Shown piece after piece: positions 11,131 through 22,624 of a DNA stretch of 64,000 nt. The notes under the pieces were generated by a model. That model saw nothing but the letters and a program-made list of their open reading frames with translations, was not told the DNA's origin and made no database searches. The stretch covers positions 3,422,501-3,486,500 of the forward strand of contig OZ024848.1 of assembly GCA_964017145.1 (NCBI GenBank). The letters run 5' to 3'. Positions within the stretch are counted from its first letter, which is position 1. Every line of letters starts with the position of its first letter. A program made the position numbers and the translations under genes. The stretch comes from Agrocybe praecox. Its lineage: Eukaryota; Basidiomycota; Agaricomycetes; Agaricales; Agrocybaceae.

Positions 11131-14100
11131 GGTTTCGTTCAGAAACGTGACATATGTGGTTTTGGAGTCACGGATTGTCACAAACAACTTTGAACACTGC
11201 CGACGCTCGCAGAAAGTCGGATCGACGGGGTCACAGGTCCAGTTAGACCTCAAATCTTGGACGTACCTCAGACCTGGACCTACTAATAGCACGTCAGACA
11301 CGACTGCGCCCCCAGTTGTACCAGGTTTGGACCTGAAATATAATGTGAGATAGCCCTCACTCAGACCTCTCTAATTCTCTTGATCTCCGAGCGTGACACC
11401 TCCTTGGACAATGCGTAGACTTGGTGTCAACCTTCCACTTGATTGCGGCACTGCACGGCTTACCTGTGAGTGCACACCGTGCCGCATGCCGTCCATGAAT
11501 CATGTCGAAATCCCACTAGCACTGTATACGGGTCTACGGCATAGACGAAGCAGCTATAGATAAAAATTACATCCCTGTTTCCTATCGGGTTGTTAAGTAC
11601 GAATAACTAGTCATGTAAATTTCAAGATGTATTTTGAACCACTTTTAAAGCCCTCCTAATATATTTCCAATGACTCCGTGCGGCAAGTTGGCGGCAAGTG
11701 TCCAAAAGATTTTCAATGAGTGTCACACAATGCGACAAAGTGCTGGAGAGACCATCGTTGGACTTGTTGGCGACCCCAGGGAAAATATTTCTGTCGTCAC
11801 GTGTAGGTCCAAGGTCCAGTCCAGGTCTGGTCCATTGGACCTCCTTCCCCGTCGATCAGATGCTCTCGACGCTCGCCGAATTCGAGGAAATTCAAATTGG
11901 CTCATACCAAAGATAGGGTAGAAGGACAAAAATAGCCACGTGTGGACGGTGACGAACTGATGATATAAATTGTGTATTAGTGCGTAGGACCCTCACAAGG
12001 ATCTTGTTTATGGGAGAAAGGAACAAGATACGCAAACGCGGGCGGCCGAGGGTAGCGTACCAACACGCTCAATATTAAGATTATAGCGACGAACATAGTT
12101 ACATTGAGCACCTTTCGAACTAAAGAATGAGGAAAGGGAAGTGGCAAATATGAAAGAAGAGCGCACCATGGCAATGTCGCGACCGACATAAACCCTCCCC
12201 TTCCTCCAGTGTAGTCTTCATCTATTCAAACAATTCTTTTACTATTCCATCACTTTTCGTCATTCGATGTCGAAGTTGCCTCATCCTAGGGTTTCGCGCG
12301 TCCGTGTCCGCATATCGAGTGTCCTAGTCCCAAGAATCGTTGGAAATGCATACGTGTCGATCCTGACGAGGAGCGAACAAATGATAATCGGAATTCCTGG
12401 ACTCTTATGAATGTCTTCTTCCTGCTGAGCGTATACCTTTAAATCCAGTGCCAGGAGTTGAAAAGAATTGATATCTTGATATCGATGAAATCGTTGAGAT
12501 AAGATAAGCGGAGAAACAATCGGAGTTTCAAGCTCAAATCTGACACCCGAGGTCCGAAACTCGAACGTAGTACCGTCTCCTTTACTCGCGTCAATTCTTC
12601 CCATCTAGCTCGCTCATCTTTCTTCTGTTATCTAGTTCATACTCACCTAGCTACATCCTCTTACGATTCATCATACGCATACATACCCCAACGCGCCGGC
12701 CTGAAAACTCTTGATCCTCGAATCGCTGTTCGTTTATCTGATGTTGGAAGCTGCGCACCCGCTCTGAATCTTCGAGCAACGATGCATTTTTCCTTTCAAA
12801 TGGGCGTATTTATTCCACCGGCACGTACGCATGAGTGTATAAACTCATCGATACTAACTAACCCTCGTTTGATCGAACCTTCGCACGCACGCATACGATG
12901 TATACCTGCATGGACGGACGTATCACCCGCTTCACACTCGTGTTAAACTTCAATTTAACACGCTTGTGTATCTATTCTATGCATTATAGGGCCCTTGGAT
13001 GACAAATATGAATGGATCGGACAGGTCTCAACGCCAGATCTCAGATCCTCTTTAACTCGTGAGTCGCAAGCTCCCTATGTACGCGTACGCAAAGCATAGA
13101 CACAGACTGCTTATACATTGACCTGGGTTACTTGCAGAAGGGTTACCAATACACTACACTATCGTCGGATGGTCAACGTTTTAGTAGGATGGCGATGCGG
13201 CCCTCCAACGTCCATCTATATATGTATATCTTTTATATTTCTAAACTTCGTACACATGATTGATATAGGTCTATATGATCAACCAGCGGGACATGTCGCT
13301 CGATAGGATTGATCCTTTCGCTTTATCTTTCCCATTCCTAATGACTTGCATCCACGTCCCACATCGATGTTCGATCGGGACAGAATACAATACACCGCGT
13401 GGACCCATCAGTATTTTGTCAATTCCAGGTCTCGATGTGCATGCTACGTCGTAATCCAGCCAATTGTGCTACTATCCTGAGATTACCGCTCAGACCTTAC
13501 GACCAGTTTTGTTATTTTCTATTTTATTTTTTCATTTCTACTTCAATAACGAACTTGTAAATTACTATTTATCCACTTTTAAAGGAGGCTGTGATAATCT
13601 TTCCTCAGCCCCGAGTAAAACATAATATTTGAGGGTACAAGTCACATGTGTATTCGAACAGTATGCACAGATATACATCAATGCACCCAAGTACGCCGGA
13701 TGACTCATAAATATTTAAGAGCGCGTGCCCAGTTGTCAGCCTGTTCGTCGAGGATTCGGGTTCTGGCCTGGCTTGATATGCTAGCTCAGTATAGGTTGCA
13801 GATATTAGCAACTGCAGTTGAACATAACAATGGAGTAACTGTTCGTGATTTGAGTTGAAAATTAATCTCAGTTCAACGTGCAACCGAATAGATCTGCTGA
13901 TATCTCTTAAGGATAACATGGTGCAGTGAATTCAGCATATGATATGAATGCCTAGAAGCTCTCGGGGAAGGTCTGGATATCATGGGTCCAAAACATCACG
14001 ATGTGCAAGCGTGTAGCGCTTAAACATATTGGAAATGACTAAAACTACGAGACTTGCTCTCAGTTTCGGTGCTTGTGCTGATAGCACTCGTTAGATGCTC

Positions 14101-14162
14101 AATCCCTTTTGAGACTGGATCGTACCAATGTGATATGGCGCGCTCTCGTTGATGCGCAAAGT
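11131..14162. other. Long divergent spacer B
   Basis: About 3 kb without a supported gene. It holds two copies of part of the spacer block (near 11165-11200 and 11860-11925, both with the GACACTG/GACGCTCGCCGAA type sequence), separated by unrelated sequence containing GGACCTG-rich motifs. The part at 13720-14160 matches the upstream flanks of the other 7TM genes. An open minus-strand frame at 12281-12604 resembles nothing I recognise, and I do not call it as a gene. Confidence 0.5.
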
Positions 14163-14263
14163 GTACCATGGCAACTTGATTCAAGTCCTCATAATAGGCG
14201 CTCGTAATAGTACTTATAGACAGCAACTACTTGACTTAGGTTATTACAGACCCAGATTTCATT
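14163..14263 (+). promoter_or_regulatory. Conserved upstream block of 7TM copy B
   Basis: The same block as at 5026-5120: GCAACTTGATTCAAG, then GGCGCTCGTAATAGTACTTA. It is retained although the downstream gene is truncated. Confidence 0.45.
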
Positions 14264-14492
14264 ATGTCTTCCCAGGGCGATGACACCGTCCCCATATCAT
14301 TTCAAAATTCCCTTATTAACGGTAACTTAAATTTAACATTGATGCTACAATTTCTGGGAGGTAAGCACCGCCTTTATAAAACATAACATACCTGAACAAC
14401 TATACATAGGAGCATATATTGGATTTTATTTGATAACATTTCGAATTTATTGTGGGTGTATGGTGCATGAAGAGGGCATGAAATGCTAATAA
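14264..14492 (+). pseudogene. 7TM copy B, truncated after exon 2
   Basis: Exon 1 (14264-14360) and exon 2 (14410-14451) are intact and end in FYLITFRIY. Homology stops inside intron 2 at about 14492, after the GAAATGCTAAT branch-point-like sequence. From there the sequence matches, in inverse orientation, the 5' flank of the LCP gene (compare about 57080-57150). Only about 47 codons remain, so this is a relic created by a head junction with LCP copy 3. Confidence 0.85.
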
Positions 14493-15300
14493 AGATAAAG
14501 CAAAGGAAGAAGAAAGAACAAAAGGATGATAATCCAATTCCAAGTGATCAAGTTGCGTATCGTGTGTTGTGTTGTGTTGTGTGTAGGTAGTCGTTTGTGC
14601 AGGTGGTCGTAAACCCGAGTTGGGGAACGTTCGATCCGACGGAGTCCGATACGCAATCCAGTTTGAAGGGAGGAAGGGCGGGGGGAGGGAAGGATAGAGG
14701 GGGGAGCGGGAAAAAGGGACAGGAATGGAGGGGGAAGGAGGGAAGAAGGAATAAGAAAAGTGTCCGACAGGTTCACGCACGCAGGGCCAACTCGTCTTGA
14801 GCAGGATCGCATCACCATCTGCTTCTCGTCGAAGTTGGTGGTGATCCAGAGATTTGGTATCGGTATCCCCGTCCGCGTGAGCACCTGTGAGAAGCTGTGG
14901 ATTCTGAGGCGGAGTCTCCACGACATGTATCTGCACTTGGACCTGGGCATGCACCTGCGCCCCTGGCATAACAACAGTCGATGGCGATGGCGACGGAGGC
15001 AAGACGTGCTGAGCTCAGCGGCAGTGGCGGACAAAGGCGTCGACATTCTCTCTCTCCTGCGTCATCTCCCTCTCACCGAGCTCGAATCCTTCCTCACGCG
15101 CCCCTCGGCATTGGTGCTAGGAACGCCGATACTGATACCAGCCTGAGGCCTGAGCATGCGCGAGGAGCAACGACAACGATGATGACTTGTTCTTCGCGAG
15201 GGGGTGACTTGAGCGGAAGAGGGCGTGTGTGGATGTGCTCATGCTGGCGCTGGTTCGTGGGTTGGTGGATTTGTACGATGGGGAACTATGATGCGCCGTT
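14493..15300 (-). pseudogene. LCP pseudogene copy 3 (5' fragment)
   Basis: Two joined pieces. From 15300 down to about 14790 lies the LCP middle segment (NKSSSLSLLLAHAQASG, VQVQVQIHVVETPP, LLTGAHADGDTDTKS, DAILLKT). It then passes directly into the LCP 5' flank (14790-14493; SWPCVREP in frame, pyrimidine-rich), matching 56795-57150. The rest of the gene is absent because the flank abuts truncated 7TM copy B. At the other end homology stops close to the poly-C tract at 15315. Confidence 0.8.
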
Positions 15301-15314
15301 TGCACCATAAATAG

Positions 15315-15340
15315 CCCCCCCCCCCCCCCCCCCCCCCCCC
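15315..15340 (+). repeat. Poly-C tract (26 C)
   Basis: An uninterrupted run of 26 C, followed after 13 bases by a second run of 9 C at 15354-15362. It lies within ~15 bp of the end of LCP relic 3, so it marks a rearrangement boundary. It could equally be an assembly artefact. Confidence 0.9.
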
Positions 15341-15362
15341 TGATAACTCTGCTCCCCCCCCC

Positions 15363-16540
15363 GATAACTCATAAATGTTTGTTTGACCTCTCCCGCGTAC
15401 CGTAGTCCCTATATAACAATTGTAAAACCTGTAGAATAGTAAATAATGAGTTTTAGAGCAAAAATCTATGGTGCTCCGTTTGCACAAAAAATCCCACGCA
15501 GCGAGTTTTTTTGACCACTTTCCAGTTCTCACCTCTGAGGCACCGTAGCACCTTTATAAGCTCATGTAAATTAGTAGAATCATAATTTAAGACTTTACAT
15601 GTGAAGAAACGGAGTGGAACGACCTTTTTTGGCAAGTTATTTTAAGAACAAGGTTCTTGAGCACAGTGACACGACTCAGTGCTTTTTCTCTCGCATTCCA
15701 CATACCTCTGGCCCAAAATAAGCGATGTAAATTAATGAATAGATATACAGAGGCTTTCTGGAGGGACATACCGGCTGTATGGATCCTATTAAGTGAATTA
15801 TTCCAAAGATATCCTGCATAGTATTGACCCGGCACGTTATCCTCGTCTTAGAAGCGTCAAATACGCTTGTTTTGGATACCAATCATGTGTATCTGTATAA
15901 ATTTATAAAGTGTATTCAAGTGTTAAAGTCATATCCTATAAGTTTTGGGATGGAGACTTAATGAACCCGATAAACTGTTCAAGTTATGGGTTATTTGTTA
16001 TCCATTCCTCCGTCTTTATACACCAAACACCATTAAAAGATTACTACAAATAAGGATGCAGCTTAGCTACCAATACATGTAAATATTGGGTTTGTTCCTG
16101 CAGTATGTGCCTCAGCAGCGCAAATTCTGTCCAACCGCTTAGCCAGGACGCCTAAAAATAGCATTACTTCATACCGACGCGCTTGCAGGCATATCCATTC
16201 TAACGCCTAAATTCGGGCATCTTGAGCTGCTTTTTTTGGGTGAATATGTGTTGTACCAGTGGTATGGTATTTATATGCCCTGAATACATTGATAATTGCG
16301 TGATGAAGATCGTTGAGAGTGTACAAAGCGAGAATACCTCGTCCCAAGAATACAAAATTAGAATGTGATTGCTATAGCTCAAAAGCTATCACATTCCAAT
16401 ACATGATCTCTTTTTAAAAACCAACCCATCGTAATCCCATTAATTTACATTACTTATGTAGAGCCCGAGGTGAGCAGAATGCGAGAGAAAAGGCAGTGAG
16501 AAAATTTCATAAATATTTCATCGTTACTACTGTCTGAATA
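15363..16540. other. AT-rich region without a gene
   Basis: No coding region supported. The motif CGTTTGCAC occurs on both sides of the poly-C tract (15297-15305 and 15477-15485), each time followed by A-rich sequence, hinting at a small repeat. The rest is AT-rich and featureless to my reading. Confidence 0.4.
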
Positions 16541-16545
16541 ATATT

Positions 16546-17137
16546 TTGTTAAGTAAAACCAGCACTCGATTTATAACACCGTCGAGTCCGCCAGACCATC
16601 CTGAAGGTGCGTTAACGGGGGCGAGGTAGACCATCTGCTCTTCGGTGCTATAACTTCCGGGAGGGCATAGTATGCGAAGACGAGATCGGTGAGATGATCT
16701 ATGTTAGCAGAGGACAACTTGATGTCGTTTGACGCCTCGGATTTAATGTACGATGCGCATGTACTCCGCACAAATACCCATGGTGAGAGAAGGTAAGCAC
16801 CACGGATTGGGCTGGGTAGATGAGTCAGGGGACTTGTAAAATATGTATTTTGTGTCGAAAANNNNNNNNNNNNNNNNNNNNNNNNNNNNNNNNNNNNNNN
16901 NNNNNNNNNNNNNNNNNNNNNNNNNNNNNNNNNNNNNNNNNNNNNNNNNNNNNNNNNNNNNNNNNNNNNNNNNNNNNNNNNNNNNNNNNNNNNNNNNNNN
17001 NNNNNNNNNNNNNNNNNNNNNNNNNNNNNNNNNNNNNNNNNNNNNNNNNNNNNNNNNNNNNCTGCCGAGACGGCCTGAGATTGCGGAACTTTCATTGTGT
17101 CGAAGTCCTTCAAAGCATACGGGCCCTGGGGGTACAT
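16546..17137 (-). pseudogene. Alpha/beta-hydrolase (esterase/lipase-like) relic across a gap
   Basis: The minus strand reads PIRGAYLLSPWVFVR ... FAYYALPEVIAPKSRW, the pattern of the region after the nucleophile elbow in fungal alpha/beta-hydrolase-3 type esterases. The following part, APVNAPSGWSGGLDGVINRV, is in another frame, so there is a frameshift (or a missed intron) near 16620. The catalytic serine region falls in or beyond the 200-N gap and cannot be judged. The frame across the gap is arbitrary. A partial or broken gene is the safest call. Confidence 0.55.
16862..17061. other. Assembly gap (200 N)
   Basis: Exactly 200 N. The round size suggests a placeholder rather than a measured length, so distances and reading frame across it are unreliable. 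Confidence 0.98.
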
Positions 17138-17322
17138 ATCAAATACGATTAAAAGCTATGCTATAATATATGTTTTCTTCCCTGAAATATAACAAGCTTA
17201 TGTATAGTGCTTGGCTTTTTATTAACTGCCACATAATAGGTTGTACAAGCACTGAATTTAAGCCAAAAAGCCAAGTCAACGTTGCTGTGGGAAAAAATTA
17301 GTGCTTGGGTTGGACTAAAAAA

Positions 17323-17410
17323 TGGCCCCATCGAGAACCGAACACTGTACTACTAAGACGTATGAGGCTTATGAGTTAAAAGGACCACAACCACTACACT
17401 ACCACGTCTT
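17323..17410 (-). other. tRNA-like / SINE-like sequence
   Basis: On the minus strand GTGGTAGTGTAGTGGTTG resembles a tRNA A box (pol III promoter), and GGTTCTCGATGGGG about 60 bases later resembles a B box with one extra base. The acceptor ends do not pair well and no clean anticodon arm is visible, so a working tRNA is unlikely. The downstream ~140 bp contains a repeated AAAAAGCCAAG motif. A tRNA-derived SINE is possible. Confidence 0.35.
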
Positions 17411-18595
17411 ATTATTAGTGCCATTTGACGTCGTGATGGCGGATGTGCCTTTCCGCTTTTTTTAGTCGCAACTGAGGCATTGTTGCTGAAATCCGAGGAT
17501 GTTTTTTTCTGAAAAGTATGAGTTTATAAACCTACATCAATGCCATATTGTAATGAAATCATCTTATTTCAACACTCATCTTCCTCGATCATGACTCAGT
17601 TGCTCAATCAGCAAGGCTATCTGGCCAAGCGGAGTTGAATATCTATAGGATTCCGCCGCTCATGTCGAAGGACGCCGCATCTTCTCAGACGGGATTCCCT
17701 GTCACGTCGCGCCAAAGAAGCGGTTCTGCCAGGAAATTAACGTGGGATTGCTTATCCAATAGTTTGGGCGGACTGGGTTTTCCTGGAATCTGGATTGGTC
17801 GAGGTCTACAGAAGTTCGGATCGGCTGGGACGGAGCCTGGAGCCTGTGGTCACGAGCCTCCGTTTTTCCCGCCACAGCATGTGACACTCCGGCACTTCGT
17901 CGGCATGTCTGGCGTTGATGATGTGCCCGCTCACATTCTTTCCCCCTCCCCTCATCTCCTCTCTCAACACCCATACTTGTTAAATATGTAGGGTCCTTCT
18001 GTCAGATAATTTGAACTCGTAGTCACTCGAGGTAGCTCCTTTCCTGCTAATGATCATGTATATTCCTTTCCACACAAGAATGAAAAATTTTTCAACATCC
18101 TGTATCCGTCATTTCCTATTCCTCCTTGGCTAGCGGCAGTCTCTTTCTTCTTGCAACTCCTCAAGCCCACAAAATGCCTAACCTCTTTTCAAAGCCCACA
18201 TTCAATGCTCTTCCTAAAGTGTTGATTCGCTTTTGTCCGAAGTGCTATAGGATGGCCCACGGGGTTGTCCATCACCGTTAACCGACATCTCAGTGATAGT
18301 TTCTTTGGCAAGCAGACCATGTTTCATGATGTTGACTAGAGTTTTGAAGCTGACCAGCTCACCTGATCATTGATGGTAGGTTGAAATCAAGGGTACCCAT
18401 TATTCAAGTCTAAACGATGTTCATGCATTGTCACGCGCAGGTTTTGGCTCGGAAAAATGAGGTGCATACATGGTCTAATGGTGGTACAAGATTTGGGTAT
18501 AATCTCAGTGCATTGCGAGTCAAAATCGCATTGGGCGGTCCAAAGCTCAGGTACAAGGTACAAGGTCCATTTGGACCTGTGACCCAATGGACCCA
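17411..18595. other. Region without a supported gene
   Basis: The plus-strand open frame at 17635-17991 has no recognisable features. The stretch 18540-18600 carries GGTCCATTTGGACCTGTGACC-like palindromic sequence reminiscent of the GGACCTG motifs near 11230-11350. No gene is called. Confidence 0.4.
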
Positions 18596-18599
18596 ACTT

Positions 18600-18850
18600 T
18601 CTGGAAACACTGGTTTGTTATGGAAACCCGGACTGTCAAGCTTCGAAACTTGTACTATAGACAAACATAACCCGGCATTCATTGCCGAACGTTCTTGGCT
18701 CTTGGCACATAGAAACCAAATGATGAGTGTCCATATGGACGCGCATCAAAGCGCATCAGTGTGCGTGCACTTGCCTTTTTTGGACTTTCAACATCGCCCT
18801 CAACGTTCCCGCACAATGAGATGGATATTCTCTTTTTTAAAAGCAGGGAA
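18600..18850 (+). repeat. Long inverted repeat, left arm
   Basis: About 230 bp, running from ATGGAAACCCGGACTGTCAA (near 18619) through AACCAAATGATGAGTGTCCA to GTTCCCGCACAA, recur in inverted orientation at 20095-20305 with an estimated ~90% identity by eye. The arms enclose about 1.2 kb, suggesting a transposable element with long terminal inverted repeats or a foldback element. Confidence 0.75.
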
Positions 18851-20094
18851 GTGTATAGTAGAGTATATAGTATGCATATTTGTATGTTTAATAATTTTTT
18901 TTAAATATATCACCAAGCGTTTTCTCCAAGTCATTACAAGACGCACGGAAATCAGCGCTTGAGGCCGTGGGAAACTGGACTTGGATCAAATGTCGCTCTT
19001 TGGGATCGCCGACAGCATAATTTTGCGCCTTTGGGAACAGTGTTTGGTACTCATATTGGAGCCTACGGCTCATTAATAGCGAACAAAAGTATCTACCCAA
19101 TTAAAAAATGCAACTCAACCTTCAATTTCCGTGGTAAAACGGACTTAAAAAAGTAATATTGCTTGCCTGTGCATACATGTATCTACGGGTTTCTTATTTA
19201 TATAAGCTATCATGTCATTGTTCCCCGTAATATACTCTGTACTCGTCTTAAACTGCTCAATATATTCTTTAACTCAGTGTGAAAAAAGGGGCGCAAATAA
19301 TCTTGGGCACGGACAAAATTTATTGAAGTATTTTAGTATCATCTACCACTCATCTCTTTCGTCCTGTTCTCCGTCGTCGTCATCGTCGTTAGTGAACTGA
19401 GCCTCTACTACTTCGAATTCGTCATCATCGACGCAATTGAGACCAAGTTACCCCTGGTTTCACGTTCTTCTGACGCATCCAGCGATGTTGGATGGTTCCT
19501 ACGAGATTTGGATCATGCCTTTGACGCAAAAACGTTTGCACATTCGCAACACCATAATTCTCCGAGCCGAGATCACTCTGGGTTATAAGAGGCATAACTA
19601 AAATGCGTGTAAAATTGAGTTATTAGCTGGTTCGTATATGAGGATAAGTTGGGAACCATTTACAGCCTAAATCTTCCACTGCATCGAAGTAATATGATCC
19701 GATCAGCTTTGGATTGCTATTCGTTCACCATATCTTAATCCACAGAATCTTGCCTGCGAATGGATCAATGCCGGTATGAAGTGCCAAACCAAAACGCTTC
19801 CATTTGTCATGTTGATCGACTGCCCACAAGTCATTGACTGACACCATAACAACATTCAGCGTGCTTTCTGAACTCCTTTACAGCAGTATGGACATATAAT
19901 ACATGACCTAGTATCATCATATTACCAAGAACTACTGCCAGACAGTTTGTGCGCCTGCAATGTAGTCTATCTATTCTCTAAGTGCGATTTACCACAGTTC
20001 AAACTCCGACTGATTGATTTGGACGTGCCTCGCAGTGCCGTGTAGAAAACCTTTTCTTATCATTAAATTAAATTTACACACCCCCATTTTTAAA
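18851..20094. other. Interior between long inverted repeats
   Basis: AT-rich interior with no open frame I can support and no transposase motif. If this is a mobile element it is non-autonomous. Confidence 0.45.
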
Positions 20095-20305
20095 TGTAAA
20101 AAATCCATCTCGTTGTGCGGGAACGTTGAGGACGATGTTGAAAGTCCAAAAAGGCAAGTGCACGCACGCTGATGCGCTTTGATGTGCGTCCATATGGACA
20201 CTCATCATTTGGTTTCCATGTGCCAAGAGCCAAGAATGTTCGGCAACGCATGCCGGTCTTGTTTGGCTACACGTTTCGAAGCTTGACAGTCCGGGTTTCC
20301 ATAGT
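20095..20305 (-). repeat. Long inverted repeat, right arm
   Basis: The inverted partner of 18600-18850. Immediately outside it the array spacer block resumes (GGCTCATACTAAAGATAAGA at about 20350), so the inverted-repeat structure lies directly at an array boundary. Confidence 0.75.
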
Positions 20306-20309
20306 TTGT

Positions 20310-21220
20310 GGGACTCAGTCACACACGCACGGATTGTCACAAAGACACGGCTCATACTAAAGATAAGACAGATGCACAGCCTCGGTAGTGCCACGGCACA
20401 CAAGCACACGTCGGAGTGAAGATCCTCGCGCGCTGAATCCCCGTCTCCTCCCAGTAAAGGCGACTGTACAACCTTCGGTGGTATGTCAACTTACTTCGCC
20501 ATCTCCCCTCAAACATTCCATTTTGAATTCCCATGTACCGTTCCCGCAAGGTGTCTCATATCTGTTACGGTCAAGTCTGAGCAAGGAGAATAACAAACAG
20601 GTTTTGGGATCAACGAAGGATGTGAGTTGATTCGACGAAGATACAAGACAAGGTAAGCTACAAATATATATAATATAATGTAAAGTGAAACATAACGCGT
20701 AACATGGTGACAATGACCTTGACCGTCACAGTATCGATCTCACCTCGAGCACAATCAAGCTGTCTGCATCCACCGAGCCCCCAAGTACCCTGAAGATCAA
20801 GCCTAGTCTATTCATCGGGGCTTCAAGTTCTGTCCAGGCTTGATATGATAGCTCAGTATAGGTTACAGATATTAGCAACTGCAGTACTAGTGAACTGTTC
20901 GGGATTTGAGTTGAGAACTTGTGATCTCAGATCAACGTGAGACTCAATATATCTGCTGATGTCTCTTAAGGATAAGATGATGCCGGGAATGCCGCATTAA
21001 GCATATGAGATGGATGCCTAGAAGCTTCCAGGGAGGTCTTACTATTAGGGCCCAATACTATCATGATAGTGTATGGCACTTGGAAATGACTAAAGCTACG
21101 AGACTTGTTCTCAGTCTCTGTGCTCGTGCTGATGTACTGGTTGAAGGTTGTATTTCTCCCAAGGTTGGATCATAACAATGTTACATGGCTCGCTCTCATT
21201 GATCTGCGACATAGATCTTA
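20310..21220. other. Divergent spacer C
   Basis: Matches spacer A: the AAGATAAGACAGATGCACAG block (20361), then the AGTATAGGTTACAGATATTA block near 20856. The LCP gene that would be expected on its left is absent here. No gene. Confidence 0.55.
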
Positions 21221-21323
21221 GTGTACCATGACAACTTGATTCAAGCCCTCAGAATAGACGCTCGTAATAGTACTTAAAGACATCAACTACTCGACTTTGG
21301 GTACTACAGATCCACGTTCCATT
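21221..21323 (+). promoter_or_regulatory. Conserved upstream block of 7TM gene C
   Basis: The same ~95-bp block as ahead of gene A: ACAACTTGATTCAAGCC, then GACGCTCGTAATAGTACTTA. Confidence 0.5.
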
Positions 21324-22624
21324 ATGTCTTCTCAGAGCGATGACACCTTCCCCATATCATTCCAAAAATCCATCATTAGCGCTGACTTAAATTCAATATT
21401 GATGTTGCAATTTCTTGGAGGTAAGTACGGTACTGCCTTCATGGAACGTAACGTGGCTGAACAACTATACATAGGAACATATATCGCATTTTATTTGATA
21501 ACCTTTCGAATTTATTGTGGGGGCATGCTGCATAGGGAAGGGATGAAATACTAATAAATTTCCAGCATGCAGGTCCCAGCCAGGTCGACGAATGGTTACT
21601 AGTGTTCTTGCAGGACTGTTTGGTTGCACTCTTGGATTGTTGATCATGAACTGGGCTTTGACAGCTGTGTACTGTGCTGGAGGAGAGACCAACACTAGAT
21701 ATGATATCTTTTATTTGATCAATTTTACTGCTCCACCCCCTGCAGCAGATATCACAAACAAAGTATTGATGGGATTAAGTGAGATTCTTGCGGATAGTTT
21801 GCTGGTAAATATTGTATGAGCTGTACTACTTCATTTTTCTGACAAGAATCTTAGATATGGCGTGCATGGCACCTTTTTCGTGGCCGGAAATACATCACAC
21901 TTGCATTTCTGGGTCTTTATATTGTTGAAATCGGTAATTCCAGTGTCAATATGGATTCCAAATTGTACATTGATATAGTTTTACAGTGATGGCCATTGCA
22001 TGTATTCTCATGGATTTTCTGAATGACCTAGGCCCACTGCGCTATCAGACAGATCAATTTGGGCTGCAGTCCAGCATTTTGGTTGCAACTGGCCAGTGTC
22101 TGATAGCTACAACCAGCATAATTGTGTCACTTGCAATTGGCATCGAAATCTATTCCTCAACAACTATGAATCACAAGGCCCGAAGAAAATACATGGAAAT
22201 CTTTGAAATAATAATAGAATCCTCGGCCTTGTACTCCTGCTCAACATTAATGACCGGAATAATTTGGTTTGCCGATATTACCTCCACAATGTCGGTGTCT
22301 GAAGCATCTGTCATCAATGCAGCATTATATGCAGATAGAATTACGACAATTACAACTGTAAGTTGATCATGAATCCCATTGCGGAGGCTCTCTGATCACC
22401 TTGAATCAATCTGATAGGCATTTGCGCCAACCCTCATGGTTGTCCGTCTCGAATTGAGAAAGAAGAATTCAACTGAGGAGTTCTCGACCAATATGATCTC
22501 AGAACCAAGTGATAACAGAGTCTTTAGTGCCTTTGCAGCCGCTGCTCAAAATCGCAACAGTTCTGAGATTCAAGAAGTACCTCTTGATGCTACGAGCATC
22601 CAAAATCCCACTGAAGAAGTCTAA
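21324..22624 (+). CDS. 7TM integral membrane protein, copy C
   Basis: A close paralogue of copy A. Exons 21324-21420, 21475-21516, 21566-21804, 21855-21933, 21987-22357 and 22418-22624 give 344 aa with no stop or frameshift. Exon lengths 2 to 5 (42, 239, 79, 371) equal those of copies A and D. The seven hydrophobic spans, IWRAW after span 3, NHKARRK after span 5 and AFAPTLMVV in span 7 are present; the tail ends NPTEEV. Function unknown; plasma-membrane or endomembrane location is inferred only from the spans. The copy looks intact although its LCP partner has been lost. Confidence 0.85.

Noticed and set aside
12281..12604. Minus-strand open frame of 107 codons as a gene
   Set aside because: No recognisable motif, no splice context and no counterpart in the other array spacers.
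17323..17410. A functional tRNA gene
   Set aside because: B-box region has an extra base, acceptor ends do not pair, and no clear anticodon arm.
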